From positions 1-64,000 of the forward strand of contig JAGXAB010000008.1 of the NCBI GenBank assembly GCA_018971775.1: 64,000 nucleotides of DNA. The letters are read 5' to 3'. Shown here in pieces: positions 43,604 to 50,479 of this stretch (position 1 is its first letter; each line of letters starts with the position of its first letter). The notes below the pieces were generated by a model. It was given only the letters and a program-made list of their open reading frames with translations, was not told the DNA's origin and searched no databases. The translations under genes and the position numbers were made by a program. The stretch comes from Cyanobacteria bacterium REEB67 (lineage in GTDB: Bacteria > Cyanobacteriota > Vampirovibrionia > Obscuribacterales > Obscuribacteraceae).

Positions 43604-44407
43604 GTGACACCTAACTTGGAAGTTCCAGGCACGGCCGTAATGGCCAGTCAAGAAATTATCGTGGCGATATTTGGCAGGTGGACAAACAGCAGGGAAATCA
43701 TGACGAAGCTGGTCGATCCGGCTTCGCAAAATTCATGCGATGGCTCGACTCTGGTCAACAAAAAGAGCGGTAAGGTTGTCTATGAAATCGACGTCCGTGA
43801 CCGTGATCCCGAGCTGGTCAGCTCGGTTGTGTCCTGCGGGGCCGGTCGGCTGAACGCCCGCAATATCAAAGCAGTAAAAGATCATTCTCACTATGTTGTT
43901 CTGACCGGCCCGGTCGGTAGCGCAGTCAGTCCCATCGAATCGCAAATGGAAGCGGCGCTCGATATGTTGAATACTGCCGCCATACTTGTGCAGGAGCTGA
44001 ACGGCGCTGTTGTGCACGTCGCTACAGCCGGTATCACGCATACTCCTGAAGCCTGGGTAGGTATGAACAACGAGCGCGATATGACCGCCACAATCAATGC
44101 TTTTGTGCAGCGCATCGGGGGCGGTGGCGCATTCTTCTCCTGTGGCATGCATGCCTTCGGCTTTGGCGACGCCTGCTTGAAAGCCTCCCTGCCGGCTACG
44201 ACTGGAGCCAAGGTGCTTTTCGAGTTTTTGCTCTACACAGTCGAGCAAAAGCTCGGCGCTGCTGCCTCACCCTTGGTCTTCAGCGCGGAAAATGCCGGTT
44301 GCAACTACAGTGTGATTTACGGTCCCTGTGTCGAGTGGGAAGAAGATTCCGCTTTTTTCAATAAGTTTGGTGTCTGGACTTTGAACGAAGTCGATAGCCC
44401 TAACTGA
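43604..44407 (+). CDS. DUF4261-like protein
   Basis: A 267-residue soluble protein. The start is GTG 43604 (AGGAGGG lies 10 nt before); ATG 43640 is an alternative. It reads as a single alpha/beta domain: YEIDVRDRDPELVSSVVSCG, HYVVLTGPVGSAVSPIESQ, GAVVHVATAGITHTPEAWVG, and near the end SCGMHAFGFGDACLKASL, which resembles the GMxxFGxPE segment of DUF4261. Function of that family is unknown; members often occur near contact-dependent toxin or immunity genes. It is convergent with the M50 gene, ending next to it. Confidence 0.55.
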   Translation: MTPNLEVPGTAVMASQEIIVAIFGRWTNSREIMTKLVDPASQNSCDGSTLVNKKSGKVVYEIDVRDRDPELVSSVVSCGAGRLNARNIKAVKDHSHYVVLTGPVGSAVSPIESQMEAALDMLNTAAILVQELNGAVVHVATAGITHTPEAWVGMNNERDMTATINAFVQRIGGGGAFFSCGMHAFGFGDACLKASLPATTGAKVLFEFLLYTVEQKLGAAASPLVFSAENAGCNYSVIYGPCVEWEEDSAFFNKFGVWTLNEVDSPN

Positions 44408-45919
44408 CTACCGCCCGTGTGTTAAAGAAAGAGTCTCGGCCTGATAGCCGATGATCCAGATCAAAAACGCGGCCAGGCCAAAATAGGCCAGGGTATAACC
44501 AAGTCGCACGGAGAGTGGGATTTTAAAATACTGCGGTGAGGCCGCCGCCATTTTGCCGCGCATTTTGAGATCGGCGATCGCTCCTTTACCGACCCAGTAA
44601 AGAACGAATACTTTTATGGGCAATGTTGAAAGGCGCTGCAGTGGGGGCAGAGAGCCTGGCACGTCGAGCAAGGAATAACCGATCACCGCTATGCCAATTG
44701 TCGCATAGAGCAAAAAGCCCAGTATCCACATTTTGCGCGAGATGGCCATGGATATGCGTCCGCCGTCCATGGGCGCGAGGGGGACAAGATTGAAAAGGTT
44801 GAGGCCAAAGGCGTATTCGGAGGCTCTGATCAATTCGGTGATATTAAATGCGGTGCCCATACCGTAGGCGGCGAGTGCTCCGGCCGTGCCTACCGCCGGC
44901 CCGGCCAGGGCGAAATAGGCTTCCTGACTTGCTGATGCCGGTTGGCTGAGTAATGTAATCACCGCTCCCATCGGTGTGAAAATCGGTGGCGTCGTTTTCA
45001 CGCCAATCTGTCTGGCGGCCAGGAAGTGTCCCATCTCGTGTATGAATAGAAGCACGAGGAAGGCGGCGGCTATAAGCGGTGAGCCAAGTAAGAACCAGAA
45101 AAAGGCGATCGTAATGGCAAGACTGATGACTTGTTTTTGCTTGCTTGGTAGGCCAATGATTTTGGGCATCGCTCTAGCGCTGGTGCGGCAAATCTCGGCA
45201 AGGCGCTTGTGCAGGACGCCGCCGTTCACGAGGCCGGCGATGGTGAGTTCGACGAAGGGTGGTATCGGTTTGTTTTTGTCCGGGTAAGCCGCGATGCCGT
45301 CGAGGCAGCGGCTCAGCGTGGCGAATGCTTCCTCATGTTTGCCCTGCATGACCAGGCAGTGGGCCAGGACGTCGGTGCAATCGATGATGTTGTTGGACTG
45401 GTCGGAGCCATTGCGGTCATAGTGGTCGTAGATGGCCAGGGCGCGCTTGAAGAGTACTTCGCGCACTTCAGGCACCTTGTCGCTGAGCAGCCCGGCACAG
45501 TAAAGGCACCAGGCCGTGTATTCGCTGTTGGCCCCGAGGACGTTTTGAAATACTTCAGCGCTGCGCTCGAAAGTGACAGCTGCTGCCGCTCTATCTCCAG
45601 CCTTTTGTTGCGCTATGCCCATGCTGCGCAAAGCGATCGCCATTTGCAATTCTTTGGCGTGATTTTCTTCGGGTAAGTCTCGCGGGGGTTGTAGGCCGTA
45701 ATAGCCGGCCGCTGTCGCGCTGGCACCACTCAGATTTGACTTGAATTTATTCGGCAATTTGTTCTGCGGCAAAGCTGATTCGGTGACGACGGCGATGTGG
45801 ATAGCTTTTTCGTAATGGTCGCGGGCCGTTGAATAATCGTGCTCCGCTGTGGCCGTATAACCGGCGATGATGTTCTCGTCGATTTTTGTCCAGATGTCGT
45901 TTTTATTGGCTGCCGGCAT
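44408..45919 (-). CDS. TPR domain fused to an M50 intramembrane zinc protease
   Basis: A 503-residue protein. Residues 1 to ~240 are TPR-like helices (IAGYTATAEHDYSTARDHYEKAI, ALRSMGIAQQKAGDRAAAAV), followed by a membrane part from ~265. The zinc site is HEMGH in VLLFIHEMGHFLAARQIG, and the third ligand lies in NLFNLVPLAPMDGGRI, both characteristic of site-2 proteases of SpoIVFB/RseP type. Six or so membrane segments are present. No CBS or PDZ domain is visible, so the N-terminal TPR part may recruit substrates from the cytoplasm. The direct upstream region holds the 46070-46420 motif array. Confidence 0.88.
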   Translation of the reverse strand: MPAANKNDIWTKIDENIIAGYTATAEHDYSTARDHYEKAIHIAVVTESALPQNKLPNKFKSNLSGASATAAGYYGLQPPRDLPEENHAKELQMAIALRSMGIAQQKAGDRAAAAVTFERSAEVFQNVLGANSEYTAWCLYCAGLLSDKVPEVREVLFKRALAIYDHYDRNGSDQSNNIIDCTDVLAHCLVMQGKHEEAFATLSRCLDGIAAYPDKNKPIPPFVELTIAGLVNGGVLHKRLAEICRTSARAMPKIIGLPSKQKQVISLAITIAFFWFLLGSPLIAAAFLVLLFIHEMGHFLAARQIGVKTTPPIFTPMGAVITLLSQPASASQEAYFALAGPAVGTAGALAAYGMGTAFNITELIRASEYAFGLNLFNLVPLAPMDGGRISMAISRKMWILGFLLYATIGIAVIGYSLLDVPGSLPPLQRLSTLPIKVFVLYWVGKGAIADLKMRGKMAAASPQYFKIPLSVRLGYTLAYFGLAAFLIWIIGYQAETLSLTHGR

Positions 45920-46069
45920 GCTTCAAACTGTTGAATCCCGCGAAATTTGATCAATCATCGCTTTCGCCTCGGAGGCATTGCCAAGGCGTATCTGTACCTT
46001 CGCCAGTCTTGATAATAGCAATCCTTTGTCAAAATGCGTCGAGCCGGGCCTGATTGTTTCGGCGGGAAA

Positions 46070-46420
46070 TTGTTCGATAATTTGCCAGATAGGTCACTAT
46101 TGCCGCTTTCTCGCTGAAAAAAGTATCGAACAAGGCCCATAATTGAGCTAAAAAATGGCCGATATTATCGAACGAGGCCAATTTTGGGGGATAAAAAAGG
46201 GTGAAATTATCGAACAAGATAATTGCGCTACAGCTCTGCAAAAAATGCCCTGCCTATCCCCGGCCGGGCGTTGTTCGATAATTTGCTCCTTTTTTGCAGA
46301 CTCATTTTTACGTTGTTCGATAATTTCGGCCTATTTTAGAGCCCTTTTTCGCCGTTGTTCGATACTTTTTGCGGACTAAAGTCCCAGTTTCAGTGGGTTT
46401 GGCCGATTTATCGAACAAAT
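46070..46420. repeat. Dyad-symmetric array of eight TTGTTCGATAAT motifs (array A)
   Basis: Eight copies of a motif near TTGTTCGATAATTT. The CG of each core is at 46075 (F), 46127 (R), 46169 (R), 46211 (R), 46276 (F), 46318 (F), 46360 (F) and 46412 (R). Spacing is 52-42-42-65-42-42-52, so the array reads the same on both strands. Each motif is flanked by A/T tracts. The second site of each arm shares the string AAAAGTATCGAACAA. It lies 150 bp upstream of the TPR-M50 gene and about 110 bp beyond the hairpin after the methyltransferase gene. No gene is present in the array. A related array is at 62417-62727. Confidence 0.95.
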
Positions 46421-46524
46421 TCTGTCGAAGGCAATGACCGCTGGTGTCACTCAACAACTAAAGAAAAACAGTGGAAATGCTAAAATGTATAGTAGCGTTG
46501 GGCAAAAAACATTGTCGCAAGGCT

Positions 46525-46550
46525 GGAGAGAGAGACTGAGTCTCCCTCTT
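46525..46550 (-). terminator. Hairpin after the methyltransferase gene
   Basis: GAGACT-G-AGTCTC at 46532-46544, extended by flanking GGAGAGA/TCTCC pairing. It follows the stop of the minus-strand gene at 46604. Its sequence (GAGAGACTGAGTCTCCCT) is similar to the inner part of the terminator at 62842-62877, which stands at the same distance from the other motif array. Confidence 0.55.
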
Positions 46551-46603
46551 CGCCTGTGCGTGCAAAGTTTTCGTCTGTCTGGTTTCGTTTGTCTTTGCTT
46601 CGT

Positions 46604-47332
46604 TTAGTCTTTTGCAAACTCGACTACGAACAGCCCGAAGTCGTCCCGTTCGACACGCAGAAGTGTGCCGGGCAGACCTGCGAAGAGGCTGACGATGTCT
46701 TCGTCCTTGTAGAGGCAGAGTGGTTCGGTGACGTGAATCGGGCCGCCGAGATCAGGCTCGAGTGGGTGCCAGCGGTCGGCGACAGGCCGCTCGGCGTGTT
46801 TGTAGCCCGGACCGACAGCGCAATCTACGGCACCGATGCTGAAGTACATGCGGGCCCCCTTTGTCAGCTGTTTCGTCAGTTCGACGATCAGATGACGAGC
46901 TTCGTTGTAGCGCAAGAAATGCAGGCCTCGCTGGCAGGTGGCGAGGTCCAGCTTGCCGTCGAAGATTGACGGGTCGAATTGGCGCAGGTCGACTTCCTGG
47001 TAGTGCAGGACGCCGCCCGAGTGGTTCGGCTTGTCGACGATCGCTGCGATCGCCGGATCGGCCGGAGCAAAGTCCACTGCGTGTGCTTTGAAGCCGAGCT
47101 CACTCAAGCGCCTGGCATTGGCTGCACAGTAGCCGGAGAAGAGGTCGAGGGCAACGAGTGGATGCCGCTGTCTGGCTTGCATATTTTCGGCGCGGGCCAG
47201 GATTTCTTCTTCGAAGGGCGTCAGGCGCTGTGAGGAGACATCGCTGCCGAAGCCTTCGCGCACGTTCTTGATCTGGTCTCCGTAGGGATTCAGCGCCTCG
47301 GCCTCGTGGGGCGGATTGTCATTTTTCATCAT
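46604..47332 (-). CDS. Class I SAM-dependent methyltransferase
   Basis: A 242-residue soluble protein. The SAM-binding loop is VALDLFSGYCAANARRL (glycine motif GYCAAN, a diverged form), followed by KAHAVDFAPADP (acidic end of strand 2) and DLATCQRGLHFLRYNEA (motif post-II). The C-terminal half has the mixed strands expected for the Rossmann fold. The substrate is unknown. It is in one unit with the small gene at 47357-47683 (25 bp gap). It is GC-rich compared with its surroundings. Confidence 0.78.
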   Translation of the reverse strand: MMKNDNPPHEAEALNPYGDQIKNVREGFGSDVSSQRLTPFEEEILARAENMQARQRHPLVALDLFSGYCAANARRLSELGFKAHAVDFAPADPAIAAIVDKPNHSGGVLHYQEVDLRQFDPSIFDGKLDLATCQRGLHFLRYNEARHLIVELTKQLTKGARMYFSIGAVDCAVGPGYKHAERPVADRWHPLEPDLGGPIHVTEPLCLYKDEDIVSLFAGLPGTLLRVERDDFGLFVVEFAKD

Positions 47333-47356
47333 AGCCTCCTATCGTTGCGTCCTTGC

Positions 47357-47683
47357 TCAGAGCAGGTCGATATGCCGCGCCAGGCTATCCTGGTGATCTT
47401 CTTCCCGGCGGCAAGCGACCTCGAGCATGCGGTCGACTTCGGCGAAGGTGCGGTTGCGTAAGGACTCGCAGGAGCAGGTCAGCTCGGTGGCCGGCATGCT
47501 TACATGGAGCTGGCTGTCGCCGGTCGCTTCCACGTGGATATCGTCGTCGTCGCCAAGCTCCCGAAGGAGCCAGGCGCCGATGTGGGTGAGAGCGCCCTGG
47601 CGGAAGATGGCGAAGGGGAGCGTATAGGTGCGCTCGAGTTTGTTGTTCTGGGTGAAGGGCAGGGGGTGAGCGGTGGTAGACAT
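47357..47683 (-). CDS. Small hypothetical protein upstream of the methyltransferase
   Basis: A 108-residue protein starting MSTTAHPLPFTQNNKLERTY; AAGG lies 9 nt before. It has a strand-rich first half with THIGAWLLRELGDDDDIHVEA and a short Cys pair (TELTCSCESLRN), then a helical, charged end. No signal peptide or known family. Co-transcription with the methyltransferase suggests a related job. Confidence 0.6.
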   Translation of the reverse strand: MSTTAHPLPFTQNNKLERTYTLPFAIFRQGALTHIGAWLLRELGDDDDIHVEATGDSQLHVSMPATELTCSCESLRNRTFAEVDRMLEVACRREEDHQDSLARHIDLL

Positions 47684-48318
47684 GGTTGTGCCTTTGTTTA
47701 ACGATGACGATGATTGGAGGGTTGTTGAGAAAAAGGCTCTTCCCGGTCGTTCAGATCGAGTTGAGCGCCTCTTCGTACACGTTGATGCTGTGCAGCCTGA
47801 GGCTGGCGCCGGTAACATGGATGACCGTCGCGCTTGGTTTGGTAGTGGTGTTGTTTTTCTAAGCGGTTATCTTGAGATTCAGGTGTGGAGGAAATATAAG
47901 ATCAGTCTCTCTTACTTATGGGCGCAAAAACAAATTAAACCGACCGGAATTGCCGCAGGTCTACGATCTTGCTGAGAAATTTGTAACAGTGGAGGTGTGC
48001 CAGCTCTGCTAGGTTTGATACCGCATGCGGTGGCAAAATTGGCAAAGCGGCGAAACGATTTTTCGTTTCACCTGCAAGTGGCTAAAATTGGTCGACCGAT
48101 TTTGTGTGTCATAAAAATGGCCGAGAATTTTTCCAGGTTAGCGGCGTTCGCGTGACAAAGTCGTGAGCGCCGCCAAACATTTATGAGCGTTTCACAAATA
48201 TGCCAAAACTTTTTCGTATGTTGATTGCACGAACCTTCGAAGCCCTCTCTTCCCCCCTGGCGGCGGTCTCCCCAAACGATGGCTCGTCCATCCCCTTCTT
48301 TCTTTCAGGTGCAAATAC
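47684..48318. other. Long gene-free stretch with hairpins
   Basis: No convincing gene in ~630 bp between divergent genes. A perfect hairpin GAAACGA-TTTT-TCGTTTC lies at 48052-48069. It is not behind any visible gene, so it could terminate an unseen small RNA or mark the end of a removed gene. The promoters of both flanking genes should be here. Confidence 0.45.
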
Positions 48319-48774
48319 ATGCCTAACGACGCAGCTACCCTCAACCCGCTGGAGAAAGTCTCGGCCGTTGAAGACAACCTCAAAGCCGGCGATTCCTTCG
48401 CAGCCCAGAACGTACTGAACACCGTAGGCGCACAACAGATTTTCATGGACCGCCTGGCCCATATCGCCACGGCTGACCAACTGCCCGGCTTACAAATCAC
48501 CTCGGATGATGCCGGCCACGCTCACCAGATTAAAACGCCTTCGATGATCATCTCCGACGCCGACGGCCACCTCTCTGCCCATCCGAATGGTCTCAAGAAC
48601 ACAATCAAAGCCAACCTTAGCCACGCCGTCGACTATGTCACTTCAATTCCCCAGAAGCTCAGCGATTCTTTCGACACGACCGCGCTCGGTGATTGCCTCA
48701 AGACCTCCGGCACTTCCAATAGCTGCGAAAATCGCCGCATCGACAGCCAGCTTAAGAAGGCCGGTGTTGATTAG
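48319..48774 (+). CDS. Small hypothetical protein
   Basis: A 151-residue soluble protein starting MPNDAATLNPLEKVS, with AGGTG 8 nt upstream. It is helical with no signal peptide (AAQNVLNTVGAQQIFMDRLA; KNTIKANLSHAVDYVTSIPQ) and has two Cys near the C-terminus (DCLKTSGTSNSCEN). No family recognised. A pentanucleotide repeat begins directly after its stop codon. Confidence 0.6.
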   Translation: MPNDAATLNPLEKVSAVEDNLKAGDSFAAQNVLNTVGAQQIFMDRLAHIATADQLPGLQITSDDAGHAHQIKTPSMIISDADGHLSAHPNGLKNTIKANLSHAVDYVTSIPQKLSDSFDTTALGDCLKTSGTSNSCENRRIDSQLKKAGVD

Positions 48775-48775
48775 A

Positions 48776-48855
48776 TTGGATTAGATTAGATTAGATTGGA
48801 TTGGATTAGATTAGGTTCGGTTCAGTCTGGTCGGGTTAGATCGGGTTAGATCTGT
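48776..48855. repeat. Degenerate pentanucleotide repeat (GATTA/GATTG and relatives)
   Basis: About 16 units of 5 bp, GATTG/GATTA in the first half and diverged (GGTTC, GGTCG, GGTTA) in the second, immediately after the stop of 48319-48774. The unit resembles the TTGAT/TTGGT tract at 9744. Confidence 0.85.
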
Positions 48856-48876
48856 TCTACGAGTACGGAGATTTGA

Positions 48877-49612
48877 TCACCGGTCGCCAGGACCTATTGC
48901 TGAGTAGATCAGTGCTGTCGCTAAATTGGTTGATAGAGCCGATTCTCGGCTTTGGGGCAATGGCTCTGCTTGGGGATCTTCAATCTTTTGCAGAATCGCT
49001 TCAGAAAAGGCTCCCATGCTCATAACAATGAACTGACGCTCGTGGAAGCTTCTAGTTGTTTCGTTCAATGGGTCAGTGATATGCAGCTTGTTGTGCATTC
49101 TTGCGATCGTTTCGTAGGCGGGCTTGAGGCATTGCTGGCGAACTTCCCAGCTGATAGCGGCCAGGCTGCTCTCCAAGTTTTTGCTGATAAGCGGCGCGCA
49201 GTGCAGTTTTTGAAAGGCCGTACCGAACCATTTGGGGTATGGCGCGTAGCGCTTTTCCATCAGGAAACACAGACGCATTATGTCTCGCACCAGTCTTGCA
49301 CCGATTACAGCAGAGCCGATTTCGTCCCCGACAAAGCCGGCTCGACCCATCAAGTGTTGTTCCTGCTCGATTCTGGTCCAGCCGGCGGCAAGCAAGTACA
49401 ACCAGACATCCTGCGGATACCAGGTCAGCTGTTATCGTAATTGGCCAAGGCCGATGGCATCGTAAAAGATGCGTCCGGCTGCCAGCGCGGCCAGTTTTTG
49501 CTGAGGCGGCGTAGGGTAGGTCGGGCGGGGCCGGCAAGATCCGTTCGATAACCGGTCTAATCGCTTCCTGGAAGAAAGCCTCGGGCAGGTCAAGTCCAGG
49601 GGTAAATGTCAT
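48877..49612 (-). pseudogene. Decayed DUF4037 gene
   Basis: Three pieces in different frames follow the order of a DUF4037 protein. The start is MTFTPGLDLPEAFFQEAIRP (to ...ILPAPPDLPYAA), then LAALAAGRIFYDAIGLGQLR after a large deletion, then with a frameshift QLTWYPQDVWLYLLAAGWTR and on to RDIMRLCFLMEKRYAPYPKW and the end. The middle region that would hold the nucleotidyltransferase-like GS motif is missing. The gene overlaps fdhD by one base and may once have been in its operon. Confidence 0.78.
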
Positions 49613-50478
49613 CAGTATCCAATCCGCTCGGCGGCGCAGTAGATGTTGAATTTGTCGTTGCGCACAAAGCCCAGCAGTGTCATGCCAGACTCCGCCGCCA
49701 GTTGCACGGCCAGACTGCTGGGAGCGCCGACGGCGGCGACGATCGGCGTGCCGGCATGGGCAGCTTTTTGAATCAGCTCGAAGCTGGCGCGTCCGCTGAC
49801 AAGCAGGATGCGATCAGACAAAGGCAGTGACTTTTCCCAGCCGCAGGCACCGATCACTTTGTCGAGGGCATTGTGGCGGCCGACGTCTTCGCGCAGCAGC
49901 AGTAGCTTACCGCTGGTGTCAAAAAGGCCTGAAGCGTGTATGCCTCCGGTCGAGTCAAAAGACTTTTGAGCGGCGCGTAAGGCGGCTGGCAGGCTGTGTA
50001 TGACCGGCGCGGCAACGGTTGGTTGTACCGCTTGTACCGCTAAGAGTTTGTAGTTGCGGCGCACCTGGACGGCATCTATCGAGCGCTTGCCGCAGACTCC
50101 ACAACTCGAGGCTACGAAGGAATGACGCTCAAACACCGAGGCCGGCACTTCCACCCCGGCACGTAGTTTAATGGCGATGACGTTGCAGCCGTCGCTTTCG
50201 ACGCTTTCAATTTGCTCAATATCGCTGATTATGCCTTCGGTAAAAAGAAAGCCGGCGGCAAGGTCACGGTCTTCGCCCGGTGTGCGCATCGTGATTGCCA
50301 CCGGGCGGGTCAGCTCGTGGCCATCAACTTCAGCTGTTAGTCTGATCTCGAGCGGCTCTTCTACGGAGAGTGTGTCTGTGAATTCAGCGGGGGAATGGCC
50401 GCTGATTTTTGTGGTCTGCACTTCGATTGTCGCGGTGAGCGGTTGCGGTGCATGCTTTTTTCCGTTGGTTGCGGTCAT
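49612..50478 (-). CDS. fdhD: Formate dehydrogenase accessory sulfurtransferase FdhD
   Basis: A 288-residue cytoplasmic protein that passes sulfur from IscS to the molybdenum cofactor of formate dehydrogenase-type enzymes. Seen: TMRTPGEDRDLAAGFLFTEG, the Cys loop SSCGVCGKRSID (CxxC, needed for sulfur transfer), GGIHASGLFD, REDVGRHNALDKVIG and SGRASFELIQKA, all family signatures; full length. It begins 1 nt after the molybdopterin oxidoreductase gene stop, with GGACAATGAA before the ATG, so the two are one operon and FdhD should mature that enzyme. Confidence 0.95.
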   Translation of the reverse strand: MTATNGKKHAPQPLTATIEVQTTKISGHSPAEFTDTLSVEEPLEIRLTAEVDGHELTRPVAITMRTPGEDRDLAAGFLFTEGIISDIEQIESVESDGCNVIAIKLRAGVEVPASVFERHSFVASSCGVCGKRSIDAVQVRRNYKLLAVQAVQPTVAAPVIHSLPAALRAAQKSFDSTGGIHASGLFDTSGKLLLLREDVGRHNALDKVIGACGWEKSLPLSDRILLVSGRASFELIQKAAHAGTPIVAAVGAPSSLAVQLAAESGMTLLGFVRNDKFNIYCAAERIGY

Positions 50479-50479
50479 T

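Noticed and set aside
46070-46420. CRISPR array
   Set aside because: The repeats change orientation, are only ~14 bp and degenerate, and no cas gene is nearby; spacing also is palindromic rather than one-directional.
46070-46420. LexA-type SOS boxes
   Set aside because: TATCGAACAA resembles half of a CGAACATATGTTCG box, but the second half is absent and eight sites with ordered orientation do not fit an SOS operator.
48052-48069. Terminator for a gene
   Set aside because: The hairpin GAAACGA-TTTT-TCGTTTC is perfect but no gene ends before it on either strand; kept only as a structural note.
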